A stretch of 64,000 bases of DNA from Mycobacterium lepraemurium. Its GTDB lineage: Bacteria > Actinomycetota > Actinomycetes > Mycobacteriales > Mycobacteriaceae. Below, in pieces: positions 49,745-60,106 of the stretch. The stretch is taken from the NCBI GenBank assembly GCA_002291465.1, contig CP021238.1, forward strand, positions 1,984,001-2,048,000. The letters are read 5' to 3'. Under the pieces are notes generated by a model, which saw only the letters and a program-made list of their open reading frames with translations, was not told the DNA's origin and did no database searches. Position 1 is the first letter of the stretch; every line of letters starts with the position of its first letter. Both the position numbers and the translations under genes were made by a program.

Positions 49745-50760
49745 ATGACATCGATCGCCGACACCGATGACCGGGTGGTCGCCCTGGCCCGCGGCATGCG
49801 GGACCTGGTGCAAGACCAAGCCGCCGAATCGGAGCAGATGCGCACGCTGATCTCGGCGATCGTCGACGCGATGTGGGCGAGCGGGCTGATGTCGGCGTTC
49901 AACCCGATCGAGGCCGGCGAGGTGGAACCGTCGTTCACCGAGATGATCGAGACGTGTATCGAAATGGCTTGGAAGGACGGCTCATTCGGCTGGGTGGGTA
50001 CCGCCAACCTGCCGTCGTCGTTCGCTGCGGCGGCCTATCTGCCCGACGACGGCTTCGCCGAGGTGTTCACCGCGCACGACAACCACGTCACCATGGGCGG
50101 CCAATTCTTACCCAACGGGCAGGGCGCCGCCGTCGACGGCGGCTACCTGGTAAGCGGGGCGTGGAACTTCGGCTCGGGGATCGGGCACTCCCAGTACGTC
50201 GCCGCCGGGCTCCTGCCGATGGGCGGCGGCGAGATGCGTTGGATCAGTGACGGTTTCCCGGAGATGCGGGTTGCCGTCATTCCCCGCGAGCAGATCAGCT
50301 TCGACGACGGCTGGTACGTGCAGGGCCTCAAGGGCACCGGCTCCTACGACTACAGCGCCCGGGACGTGTTCGTGCCCGCCGCCCGCACCTTCGAGCTGTT
50401 CACCCGGGCGCCGTTCCGCGGCGCCTCGCCGGCCACCCGGATGGGGCTGATGCCCGTCACCGCCGCCGGGCACGCGTCGTGGGCGCTGGGGGTGGCCAAG
50501 AGCATGCTCGACGACGTGCAAGAGCTGACGACCAAGTTCCGGATGAGGTGGCAGCCGTCTACGCCACCGACACGGCCCGCGGCTGTGCCGAGTGGGCGCA
50601 CCTGGTCGCCGGCACCAGTTCGATCCGCGAGGGCAGCCGGCTGGAGCGGCCCTTCCGCGACATCTACACCGGAACCCAGCACGCCTTCATCAGCGAGAAG
50701 GTGGCCATCGACCTCGCGCAGATCTGGCTGGGCATCATCGAGGACCAGCCCGGCTTGTGA
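49745..50760 (+). pseudogene. Acyl-CoA dehydrogenase-like flavoprotein with internal deletion
   Basis: Type-2 acyl-CoA dehydrogenase fold, as in HsaA-like flavin monooxygenases. N-terminal 265 residues are fine (MTSIADTDDRVVALARGMRD, DGSFGWVGTANLPSSFAAA, GLKGTGSYDYSARDVFVP). After TKFRM at about 50545 the helical C-domain is missing roughly 50 codons and the frame changes to EVAAVYATDTARGCAEWAH, ending IIEDQPGL at 50760. The deletion removes FAD/tetramer contacts, so activity is unlikely. Confidence 0.83.
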
Positions 50761-50811
50761 GTCCCCGCCTTTCGCCACTGCCGTGACGTCGTGTCCCGCT
50801 ATCATCAGCGG

Positions 50812-51714
50812 ATGCGTGGCTCGAAAATCCTGATCACCGGCCCGACCGGTCAAATCGCCACCCCCGTCGCCCGGGCGCTGGCGGCCGACAACGAGGTGTG
50901 GGGCATCGCCCGCTTCACCGGCGCCGCCGCCCGAGAAAGACTCGAGCAGGCCGGGATCCGGTGCCTGACGGTGAATCTGTCCGCCGGCGACTTCACCGGT
51001 CTGCCAAGCGATTTCGATTTTGTCCTCAACCTCGCGGTGGCCAAGAGCGGAAGCTGGGACAAGGACCTGGCGGCCAACGCCGAGTCGGTGGGTGCGCTGA
51101 TGGCCCACTGCCGCAACGCCAAAGCCTTCCTGCATTGCTCGTCGGCCGCGGTCTACGACCCGCCCGGCGACGAGCCGCGCAGCGAGCGCTCCGCCCTGGG
51201 TGACAACCACAAGCCGCTGTTTCCCACCTATTCCATCTCCAAGATCGCCGGGGAGGTGGTCGCCCGGTCGGTGGCGCGCATCATCGGGCTGCCCACCACG
51301 ATCGCCCGGCTCAACGTCCCCTACGGCGACAACGGCGGCTGGCCGTTCTACCACATGGAGATGATGCTGAGCGGCATCCCGATCCCGGTGCCACCCGGGA
51401 AACCCGCCCGCTACAACCCCATTCACGAGGACGACATCATCGCCACCATCCCCAAGCTGCTCGACGTCGCGTCGGTCCCGGCGACCACCGTCAACTGGTG
51501 CGGTGACCAGACCGTCAGCCTGCAGGAGTGGTGCGGCTACCTCGGCTCGCTGGTGGGCAAGGAACCGGTCTTCGAGCCGAGCGAGCGCGCGCTGCGCGGC
51601 AACCCGACCACCGTCGACCGGATGCACGAACTCATCGGCGGCACCACGGTCGACTGGCGCGACGGCATGCGCAGGATGGCGGCCAAGTTCCACCCGGAGC
51701 TCGTCGGCGTCTGA
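50812..51714 (+). CDS. NAD-dependent epimerase/dehydratase (extended SDR)
   Basis: 300 aa from MRGSKILITGPTGQIATPVA at 50812; a GTG 21 nt upstream is possible. NAD motif GPTGQIA, catalytic Tyr/Lys in YSISKIAGE, HCSSAAVYDPPGDE, and the C-terminal PIHEDDII block typical of sugar-nucleotide-like extended SDRs. Substrate unknown. Intact and directly upstream of the aldehyde dehydrogenase. Confidence 0.84.
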   Translation: MRGSKILITGPTGQIATPVARALAADNEVWGIARFTGAAARERLEQAGIRCLTVNLSAGDFTGLPSDFDFVLNLAVAKSGSWDKDLAANAESVGALMAHCRNAKAFLHCSSAAVYDPPGDEPRSERSALGDNHKPLFPTYSISKIAGEVVARSVARIIGLPTTIARLNVPYGDNGGWPFYHMEMMLSGIPIPVPPGKPARYNPIHEDDIIATIPKLLDVASVPATTVNWCGDQTVSLQEWCGYLGSLVGKEPVFEPSERALRGNPTTVDRMHELIGGTTVDWRDGMRRMAAKFHPELVGV

Positions 51715-51760
51715 GCTCGGCCACCCCCCGGCGGATGCTTGCCCACGCAGCGCGCACAAT

Positions 51761-51778
51761 GCTAAGCAAGTGCTCAGC
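51761..51778. promoter_or_regulatory. Candidate TetR-type operator before the aldehyde dehydrogenase
   Basis: GCTAAGCAAGTGCTCAGC, an imperfect palindrome with 7 of 8 arm positions matching, 65 nt before the start codon. Similar A-G-C-A-A-G-x-G-C-T-x palindromes precede many mycobacterial lipid-catabolism genes. The regulator is not identified. Confidence 0.45.
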
Positions 51779-51842
51779 ACCGAGCGCAGCGGGCGCTGGG
51801 CGCGACGACTCGCCATAGGACTCGCCAGAGGAAAGGGATCAG

Positions 51843-53297
51843 ATGACGGTGCAGGCGGTATTGGACGACATTCGCAAGCGCCCCGGAACGGGTGACGTCA
51901 TCGCGGTCATCGATCCCGCGACGGAGGAGAAGATCACCGAATTCACCGACTGCGGCGCCGAAGCGGTCGACGAAGCCGCCGCGCGGGCGAAGGCGTCGTT
52001 CGAGTCGGGTGTCTGGTCGCAGCTGCCGGGCCGGGAGCGGGCCAAGATCCTGTGGCGGATCGGGGATTTGATCGACGAACACGCCGAGGAGTTCGCCCAG
52101 CTGGATTGGCTGAACACCGGCATGCCGTTGCTGCAGGCGCAACTGCAGATGTCGACGTGTTCGGAGCTCTTCCGCTACTACGCCGGATGGTGTTCGAAGA
52201 TCAACGGCACCGTCTACGACGTGAAGACCGACGGCATCGCGACCGACACATTCGTCAACATGTACGCCTACACGCTCAAGGAGCCCTACAGCGTGGTGGG
52301 GCTAATCTTCCCGTGGAACGGCCCGATCTTCAACGCCAGCGCCAAACTCGCGCCGGCGCTGGCCGCCGGGTGCAGCCTGCTGGTCAAGCCCGCCGAGGGG
52401 ACGCCGCTGTCGGCGCTGCTGCTGGACCGGCTGGTGCACGAGGCCGGGGTTCCCGAGGGTGTGGTCAACCTGCTGACCGTCTACGGCCACACCGCGGGCG
52501 CGGCGATCACCGCACACCCCGGCGTCGAAAAGGTCACCTTCACCGGGTCGACCGAGGTCGGCAAGGAGATCGTGCGGGCGTCGGCCGGCAACCTGAAAAA
52601 GGTGACCCTCGAGCTCGGCGGCAAGTCGCCGGTGCTGATTTTCGACGACACCGACCTGGACAAGGCCATCCTGATGGCATCGCTGGGCATCTTCGTGCAC
52701 TCCGGCCAGGGCTGCGTGTGCGGGTCGCGGATCTTCGTGCAGCGCGGCGTGTACGACCGCGTGGTGGAGGGCATCGCGATAATGGCCAACACGTTCAAGC
52801 TGGGCGCGCCCAGCGAGGAGGGCTGCGTGAGCGGGCCGCTGATCAGCCAGAAGCAGCTGAACCGCGTGATGGGCTTCATCGACGAAGGTAAGAACGACGG
52901 CGTCGAAGTGGTCACCGGCGGCTACCGGCTGGACCGCAAGGGTTACTTCGTGCATCCCACGGTGTTCACCAACGTCGACCCCGGCATGCGGCTCTACCAG
53001 CAGGAGATCTTCGGTCCGGTGGTCGCCATCCTGCCCTTCGACGACGAGGACGAGGCGGTGGCGATGGCCAACGACACCACCTACGGCCTGGCCGCCACCG
53101 CCTGGACGAAGAATCTGGGCCGCGCCCACCGGATCGTCAAGCAGCTGCAGGCGGGCAGCGTTCAGGTGAACTGCCAGTTGGTGTTCGACCACGACGTGCC
53201 GTTCGGCGGATACAAGCAGTCCGGCTGGGGCCACGAGTTCGGCAAAGAGGGCCTGGAGATCTGCCTGAAGACGAAATCGGTCTGGGCGCAGTTGTAG
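51843..53297 (+). CDS. NAD(P)-dependent aldehyde dehydrogenase
   Basis: 484 aa, start MTVQAVLDDIRKRPGTG after AGAGGAAAGGG. The active-site set is complete: Asn159 in FPWNGPIF, Glu258 in LELGGKSP and Cys291 in SGQGCVCGSR; FTGSTEVGKEI is the cofactor loop. C-terminal FGGYKQSGWGHEFGKEGLE is standard. Oxidises an aldehyde of unknown identity. Probable operon with the epimerase, with a strong terminator after it. Intact. Confidence 0.92.
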   Translation: MTVQAVLDDIRKRPGTGDVIAVIDPATEEKITEFTDCGAEAVDEAAARAKASFESGVWSQLPGRERAKILWRIGDLIDEHAEEFAQLDWLNTGMPLLQAQLQMSTCSELFRYYAGWCSKINGTVYDVKTDGIATDTFVNMYAYTLKEPYSVVGLIFPWNGPIFNASAKLAPALAAGCSLLVKPAEGTPLSALLLDRLVHEAGVPEGVVNLLTVYGHTAGAAITAHPGVEKVTFTGSTEVGKEIVRASAGNLKKVTLELGGKSPVLIFDDTDLDKAILMASLGIFVHSGQGCVCGSRIFVQRGVYDRVVEGIAIMANTFKLGAPSEEGCVSGPLISQKQLNRVMGFIDEGKNDGVEVVTGGYRLDRKGYFVHPTVFTNVDPGMRLYQQEIFGPVVAILPFDDEDEAVAMANDTTYGLAATAWTKNLGRAHRIVKQLQAGSVQVNCQLVFDHDVPFGGYKQSGWGHEFGKEGLEICLKTKSVWAQL

Positions 53298-53310
53298 ACC
53301 AGTCGCCGCA

Positions 53311-53357
53311 GCGACGAGAGTTGGTGAACTGAAAGCACATTCGCCAACTCTCGTCGC
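53311..53357. terminator. Strong bidirectional hairpin
   Basis: 18-bp stem (GCGACGAGAGTTGGTGAA at 53311-53328 with TTCGCCAACTCTCGTCGC at 53340-53357, one G-T wobble) and an 11-nt loop, between the aldehyde dehydrogenase and the convergent membrane-protein gene. Confidence 0.8.
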
Positions 53358-53369
53358 CGGTTGGATCGG

Positions 53370-53624
53370 TTATGACCCCTTGGTGTAGCGGGTCAGGAAC
53401 CCGATGGCCGCAATCCCGGCGACCACGCCGATCACCCCCCACAACACCACCAGGAAGACCATCGCGCCGAACAGCCAGCCGAATGTCATCCCGAGGTAGA
53501 GAAGCCAGAACAGCCGAAAGACGCTCCACACCGCCACGGCGCCGGCGCCGAGCCCGATGTAGAGGCGGCGCTGCCGATCCACGCGGTTGATCTGTTCTTC
53601 GATGCTGGCGGGCACGATCTTCAT
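53370..53624 (-). CDS. Small two-helix membrane protein
   Basis: 84 aa. MKIVPASIEEQINRVDRQRRL N-terminus, then two hydrophobic segments (about 24-46 and 52-76) and a short basic tail LTRYTKGS. GAAAGGAAGCC ribosome-site-like sequence precedes the ATG. Not recognised; the topology resembles the 2TM domain family. No lesion. Confidence 0.65.
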   Translation of the reverse strand: MKIVPASIEEQINRVDRQRRLYIGLGAGAVAVWSVFRLFWLLYLGMTFGWLFGAMVFLVVLWGVIGVVAGIAAIGFLTRYTKGS

Positions 53625-53764
53625 TGCTGGCTTCCTTTCGGTGGGGCAGCGCCGGAGTGGCGCCGTCGCTGCGCCCAGTACAAGCCCGGCCGGCGGCTAC
53701 CGATCCCAATCCCGTCCGGCACGCACCACCCTGCACGGCAGGGGGCTGTCGGAAGGGTTCGCCG

Positions 53765-54457
53765 GTGAACGTGTCGCGAGTTGCCCTGGTGCCCATCGCC
53801 GTCCTGGCCTGGGCGCTGTTCCTGCCGGCGGGATCCGCGGCGGCCGATCCGCCACCCACCCAGGTAATCACCGTCGTGGCAGTCGGGCCGGGCGGCCAAG
53901 CTATCAACGGCTACCGGGTGGCGTCCGGGCCCGACAGCGTCGGGCACGCATCCGAGTGTTCGCAACCGTCACCGTCGGCGGTCGACGACAACGTCTACTA
54001 CTGTTCGCCGAGCGCCGCCGGCGCCGGCACCTGCTGGCCGTCCACGCCGGGATCCCTTCTGTGCGTGGATAATCCGTGGGACAGGCAGATGCACCGGGCG
54101 ACGGTCGACGGGCAGCTGGCACCCGTGCGCGCGCCCGCCGAGCCGGACCCGTTCGCGCTGACCCGCGACGACGGCACCCGCTGCCTGCTGCGCAACGGCG
54201 GCGCGTGGGGCGGGCGGGCCGACGGGTACGTCGGCGTCTACGGGTGCGGCGGCGCCGGTTCGGATCTGGCCGTGCTGTGGCAGCCCAGCCAGGGCCGCGG
54301 CTCCTGCATCGACCGCTCGGCACCGGCGTGGACCGTCAAGGTCGGCCGGCTCGGGGCACCGGACGCCGTGCTGCCGCCGCCGGCGACCCGCACGGTGACC
54401 GCCGCCTGGCTGGCCGGCGGCAGGCCGGTCAGTAGCGCCGCCGCCTTACTGCTATAA
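53765..54457 (+). CDS. Secreted hypothetical protein
   Basis: 230 aa from GTG 53765 (a second GTG at 53771 is possible). Signal peptide VALVPIAVLAWALFLPAG with cleavage likely after SAAA, before DPPPTQVITVV. The mature part has six Cys (for example ASECSQP, YYCSPSAAGAGTC, TRCLLRNG, VYGCGGAG, GSCIDRSAP) that could form disulphides. No recognised domain; probably exported wall or medium protein. Eight nt separate it from the methyltransferase. Confidence 0.7.
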   Translation: MNVSRVALVPIAVLAWALFLPAGSAAADPPPTQVITVVAVGPGGQAINGYRVASGPDSVGHASECSQPSPSAVDDNVYYCSPSAAGAGTCWPSTPGSLLCVDNPWDRQMHRATVDGQLAPVRAPAEPDPFALTRDDGTRCLLRNGGAWGGRADGYVGVYGCGGAGSDLAVLWQPSQGRGSCIDRSAPAWTVKVGRLGAPDAVLPPPATRTVTAAWLAGGRPVSSAAALLL

Positions 54458-54464
54458 CGCACGT

Positions 54465-55310
54465 ATGTCAGGCCCAGGGCACACCATCACCCATGTTTCC
54501 GACACGGCGCGCTGGACAGCGTTGCACCGGGCCACCGAATCGGCGCGGCCCGACGCGCTTTTCCGTGACCCGCTGGCCGAACATCTCGCCGGTGACCACG
54601 GCCGCGCGATCGTCGACCACGTGCCGCGCACGACGCGCAACGGGTGGTGGCTTGTCGCGCGGACCAAGATCATCGACGACGCCATCGCCGCGGCCATCGC
54701 CCAGGGCTGCGACCGGGTGCTGAACCTGGCCGCCGGGCTGGACACCCGGCCGTATCGGTTGAACCTGCCGCCCGACTTCACCTGGGTGGAGGCGGACCTG
54801 CCGGCGTTGCTCGCCGAGAAGACGCAGGTCCTCGCCGACGAGGTGCCGCGCTGCCGGTTGACCCGAACCGCCGTTGACCTGGCCGACGTGGCGGCCCGGG
54901 ACGCGTTTTTGAACGAGGCGCTGGACGGTGCGACCAAGGCGCTGGTGCTCACCGAGGGCCTGTTGATGTATCTGGACGACAGCGACGTGTTCGCGCTGTC
55001 GGCGGCACTGCAGCGGCCCGAGGTCCGCTGGTGGATGCTCGACTTCGCCGGACCCGGCCTGAAGAAGATGATGAACAAGAAGATGGCGGGCATGCTGGCC
55101 AATACGCCGTTCAAGTTCGCCCCGGACAACGGGTTGGCCTATTTCGAAAACCTGGGTTGGCGAACGGTCCAGGTGGAGGCGCTGTATTCGGCGGCCCGCC
55201 GGCTGCGGCGCTTGCCTCTGGTGATGCGCCCGCTCGGCTGGCTGCCGCAGCCGGATCCGCGCCGCCCGGGTCGCCGGGCGTGGAGCGCGGCTGCGCTGCT
55301 GACGCACTGA
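54465..55310 (+). CDS. SAM-dependent methyltransferase, LCMT-like
   Basis: 281 aa. Opening SDTARWTALHRATESARPDALF, SAM site VLNLAAGLDTRPYRL, EADLPALLAEK and the TEGLLMYLDDSDV block place it in the same fold family as the enzyme at 20.5-21.4 kb, but a distinct subgroup lacking the DDDxWD opening. Substrate unknown. Intact. Likely in an operon with the secreted protein before it. Confidence 0.84.
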   Translation: MSGPGHTITHVSDTARWTALHRATESARPDALFRDPLAEHLAGDHGRAIVDHVPRTTRNGWWLVARTKIIDDAIAAAIAQGCDRVLNLAAGLDTRPYRLNLPPDFTWVEADLPALLAEKTQVLADEVPRCRLTRTAVDLADVAARDAFLNEALDGATKALVLTEGLLMYLDDSDVFALSAALQRPEVRWWMLDFAGPGLKKMMNKKMAGMLANTPFKFAPDNGLAYFENLGWRTVQVEALYSAARRLRRLPLVMRPLGWLPQPDPRRPGRRAWSAAALLTH

Positions 55311-55328
55311 CGGCGCCGGCGGGCGTTG

Positions 55329-56156
55329 CTACCAGACGCGGATCCAGTCGATGAGCATGTCCGCGGGATAGGTGCCCGGGCCGGGGTCGCCGCCGCCGGA
55401 GCCGGCCACCGCCAGGTTGAACACCGGAAAAACCGTGTAGCCCGGGCCGTTGAACGGCCAATCCGGCAGCGAACTGACGGGCACGTCGAAGTACGGTTGC
55501 GCGTCGTCGACGTAGTCCTTCCAGAACCGGATGCCGGCCTCGTCCCACTGGCATCGCCAGGTGTGCCAGGCGCTGTCCACCGCGATGTTGTGGGTCTTCC
55601 ACTCGCCGCCGTTGGCTTTGGCGTGCACGGTGGTGGCCGAGGGCCAGTTGCCGTTGCCATACCACTCTATGACGTCGATTTCGCCCTGGTCGTCATTGCC
55701 CAGCCAGTAGGCCGGCCAGGCGCCGGCGGTCAGGCAGTCCTGTTTGATCCGGGCCTCCCAGGTGTGGCCGACGCCGCCGCGCCACAGGCTCTGCACCTTG
55801 CCGCTGTAGTAGGTGGGGCCGTCCTTGGCGGCGCGCAGCACCAGGTTGGACTTGCCGTCGAGGAAGACGTTGCGGCGGTCGTCGCGGTACTGCCCGATGT
55901 TCTCCGGGCGTTCCCAGTAGGTCGGATCCTTGATCGTCTCGCGGGCTTTGGCCGCCGCCCATTTGGACGCGTCCGGCGCCGAGCCGGCCGGACCGTCGAA
56001 CTCATCCTGGAAGAGGTAGGTCCCGGATTGGCCGCTGGGCGCCGCGGGCCGCGGGGCCGGACTGGCCCCGGCTCTCGGGTTCGACAGCGCGGCTGCCAGC
56101 ACGCCGATTCCGGTGGTCACAATCATGCGGCGGCGATCGATCTCCGGCATAAGCAA
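55329..56156 (-). CDS. Glycoside hydrolase family 16 protein (Rv0315-like)
   Basis: 275 aa, a putative beta-1,3-glucanase-type secreted protein. A Tat-type signal with RRRM at residues 8-11 is followed by TTGIGVLAAAL and an Ala/Pro linker. Catalytic GEIDVIEW has E159, D161 and E164 in the GH16 spacing. FQDEFDGPAGSAPDASKW opening and the C-terminal ADMLIDWIRVW strand are typical. The tubercular homologue is a secreted immunogenic protein. Intact. Confidence 0.9.
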   Translation of the reverse strand: MLMPEIDRRRMIVTTGIGVLAAALSNPRAGASPAPRPAAPSGQSGTYLFQDEFDGPAGSAPDASKWAAAKARETIKDPTYWERPENIGQYRDDRRNVFLDGKSNLVLRAAKDGPTYYSGKVQSLWRGGVGHTWEARIKQDCLTAGAWPAYWLGNDDQGEIDVIEWYGNGNWPSATTVHAKANGGEWKTHNIAVDSAWHTWRCQWDEAGIRFWKDYVDDAQPYFDVPVSSLPDWPFNGPGYTVFPVFNLAVAGSGGGDPGPGTYPADMLIDWIRVW

Positions 56157-56399
56157 GGGACCCTAGCAGCCCGCCGGCGCGGATTCGAAACGGCAAATGT
56201 GTCGGTGGTCGTCGCTATCGTTCGGCCCGGCCGGCATGGACGGCGGCGGGCAGTGGCACCGGATTGCGCTTGTGCGAATTCACGGCCAATTCTCATCCTG
56301 GCGGATGGTTTGGTCTCAGGATTCGGCGGGCATTCTGGAATCACGATCCGATAACCACTGTCCCGGCTTTTGCGAGTGGTGCTGAGAGGAGTGACGATC

Positions 56400-56612
56400 G
56401 TGGCGAATACATCAGAAGGAACGGTTATTTTCCTTCAGTCCCATCCGCTATGGGCCGCCGCTCAGCGGCGCGAGCGGGAACGCAGTGAAGCGATGCGTCG
56501 CCACCCGTCCTATCGCGCCCGGCAGCGCGCCGCGGCCTCGGGTACTGGCAATCCCGTCGTTCCGATGACCCGCAACTTCAAGCTGTATTCCAGCGGTAAC
56601 ACTCCGGCGTGA
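56400..56612 (+). CDS. Small basic hypothetical protein
   Basis: 70 aa from GTG at 56400, 9 nt after GAGAGGA. VANTSEGTVIFLQSHPLWAA, then an Arg/Glu-rich helix (AAQRRERERSEAMRRHPSY) and MTRNFKLYSSGN. No domain, signal or membrane segment recognised. Charged-helix composition and the ribosome site support it being real. It stands alone between GH16 and the broken cutinase. Confidence 0.5.
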   Translation: MANTSEGTVIFLQSHPLWAAAQRRERERSEAMRRHPSYRARQRAAASGTGNPVVPMTRNFKLYSSGNTPA

Positions 56613-58289
<1,677 letters not shown>

Positions 58290-58293
58290 AGCG

Positions 58294-59364
58294 TCAGCGG
58301 CCGCTAGCCACGCATTCGCAATCGAAGTCGGTCTGCAGCCCCACCGGCAGCGCATCACCGCGGAAGATCCCGGCGCCGGCGGTGGCATCCGACAGGGCGT
58401 CCGCCGCCAGGATCATCGCCGCGCCCGTCCACGTGGTGCGCTCCTCGGGCCAGCGTTTTCCGTCCGCGAAAACCAGTCCCGTCCAATATGATCCGTCGCC
58501 CTCGCGCAGGTGTTGCACTGCGGCGAACTGGCGATGAGCCTCGGAGCGCCGGCCCAGTGCCTCCAGCGCCATCACCAGCTCGCAGGTTTCGGCGCCGGTC
58601 ACCCATGGGCGATCGCCCACGCACAGGATGCCCAGGCCGTCGACCACGAAGTCGTCCCAGCGCTGCTTGATCCGGGCGGCCGCCGCCGGCCCGCGCACGG
58701 CGCTACCGAGAATCGGGTAGTACCAGTCCATCGAGTAGCGGTCCTTCTCGGTGAACGCCTCCGGGTGCGCGGTGATCGCGTAGCCCAGCCGGCCCAGCGC
58801 CAGCTCCCACTCCGGCTGCGGGTCGTCGACCAGGCCGGCCAGCGCCAGCGCACACCGGATGCTGTGGAACACGCTGGAGCACCCGGTCAGCAGAGCCTCC
58901 GGCAACAGGCCGGCTTCGCTTCGCGCCCAAGCGATCTCGCCGTAGCCGACTTGCATGTCGATGACGAAGTCGATGGCCTTGCACACCATCGGCCAAATCT
59001 CGGCGGCGAACGACTCGTCACCGGTGACCAGCACGTGATGCCACACCCCGGCGGCGGTATAGGCGCAGAAATTGCTGTCGCTGTTGGCGTCTTCGACGAC
59101 GCCCGCGCGGAATTGGATGAGCCAGGAGCCGTCGGACCGCTGGGTGCGACGGCTCCAGTCGAAGGCCGCCCGGGCCGGCGCGAGCAGCCCGGCGGTGGTG
59201 AGCGCCATCGCGCACTCCACGTGGTCCCACGGATCGGTGTGGCCGCCGTCGAACCAAGGGATGACGCCCGACGGCTCCTGCGCGGCCGCGATCGACAGCG
59301 CGGTCTGCCGGCATTGGTCGGGTGTGAGCACCCCGGGGACCGTGGGCAGGCTAGACCGATGCAA
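58294..59364 (-). CDS. Alpha/alpha-toroid (prenyltransferase/terpene-cyclase-like) protein
   Basis: 356 aa from MHRSSLPTVPGVLTPDQCRQT, its start overlapping the methyltransferase end by 14 nt. Repeated helix-helix units carry GG-W-type turns (SGVIPWFDGGHTDPWDHVE, RTQRSDGSWLIQF, GDGSYWTGLVFADGKRWP, TTWTGAAMILAADAL), the pattern of squalene-cyclase and glycosidase-like toroids. No DxDD cyclase motif is seen, so cyclase activity is doubtful. It is the last gene of the glycosyltransferase-methyltransferase operon. Intact. Confidence 0.7.
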   Translation of the reverse strand: MHRSSLPTVPGVLTPDQCRQTALSIAAAQEPSGVIPWFDGGHTDPWDHVECAMALTTAGLLAPARAAFDWSRRTQRSDGSWLIQFRAGVVEDANSDSNFCAYTAAGVWHHVLVTGDESFAAEIWPMVCKAIDFVIDMQVGYGEIAWARSEAGLLPEALLTGCSSVFHSIRCALALAGLVDDPQPEWELALGRLGYAITAHPEAFTEKDRYSMDWYYPILGSAVRGPAAAARIKQRWDDFVVDGLGILCVGDRPWVTGAETCELVMALEALGRRSEAHRQFAAVQHLREGDGSYWTGLVFADGKRWPEERTTWTGAAMILAADALSDATAGAGIFRGDALPVGLQTDFDCECVASGR

Positions 59365-60106
59365 TGGAATATCCCGCGGTCGCTTGGCTTTTCGCGTCCT
59401 GCTGTTTGACGAAATACATCGCCACGCTCTTGCCCACCAGCGGGTTGAGCAGCGATTCCGCCAGTTGGGTGATCTTGGGTCGCCGCATCAGGTCCCAGAC
59501 CAACAGTTTGTGGTAGGCGGCCACCGCGCGGTGATCGGTGTTGTGTACGCCCACAGCGCATTTCAGCCACCAGAATGGGGAGTGCAGGGCGTGGGCGTGA
59601 TGCGCGTGGGTCAATGTCATTCCCCGCCGAGGATCGGGGCGCGCAGTTCGCTGGCCCGGTAGATGCGGACGTGGCCGCCTTCGTTGCTGTGGTATTCGTC
59701 GGGCAGCAGCCAGCAAACCCGCTCCGGCAGCCGGCGGCACACTGACCGCCAGCGTGCCGCCGACCTTGAACACCCTGATCGATTCGGCGATGGCGGCGTC
59801 GTCGTGCGGGATGTGCTCGAGGATCTCCGACGCGATGACGCAGTCGAATGTCTGGTCGGCGTAGGGCAGCTTGAGCGCGTCACCGACGACCACCGTGGCC
59901 GACGCGCCGGCGGGCGCCTCGCCGCTGTCGGCCATTGCGCGCAGGACGGTGTCGACCGAACGCAATTCGGCCTCGTTCTGGTCGAAGGCGACGATGTCGG
60001 CGCCGCGCCGGTAGGCCTCGAACGCGTGCCGGCCCGCGCCGCAGCCCACGTCGATGACCTTGCTCGACGGCCCGATGCCCAGCCGGTCGAAATCGACCGT
60101 CAGCAT
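59351..60106 (-). CDS. Class I SAM methyltransferase with a scrambled central segment
   Basis: 251 aa. KVIDVGCGAGRHAFEAYRRGAD is the SAM site, then DALKLPYADQTFDCVIASEILEHIPHD. From about 59735 to 59622 the written frame gives an Ala/Arg/Pro-rich stretch; the next frame reads LPERVCWLLPDEYHSNEGGH and VRIYRASELRAPILGG, the expected sequence. A 2-nt and a 1-nt loss cancel, so the reading frame survives but about 38 residues are replaced. Probably inactive. Overlaps both neighbours. Confidence 0.72.
   Translation of the reverse strand: MLTVDFDRLGIGPSSKVIDVGCGAGRHAFEAYRRGADIVAFDQNEAELRSVDTVLRAMADSGEAPAGASATVVVGDALKLPYADQTFDCVIASEILEHIPHDDAAIAESIRVFKVGGTLAVSVPPAAGAGLLAAARRIPQQRRRPRPHLPGQRTARPDPRRGMTLTHAHHAHALHSPFWWLKCAVGVHNTDHRAVAAYHKLLVWDLMRRPKITQLAESLLNPLVGKSVAMYFVKQQDAKSQATAGYSIASV

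Noticed and set aside
58294..59364. Terpene or squalene cyclase
   Set aside because: The toroid-like repeats fit, but no DxDD motif and few QW motifs are visible, so only the fold is claimed.
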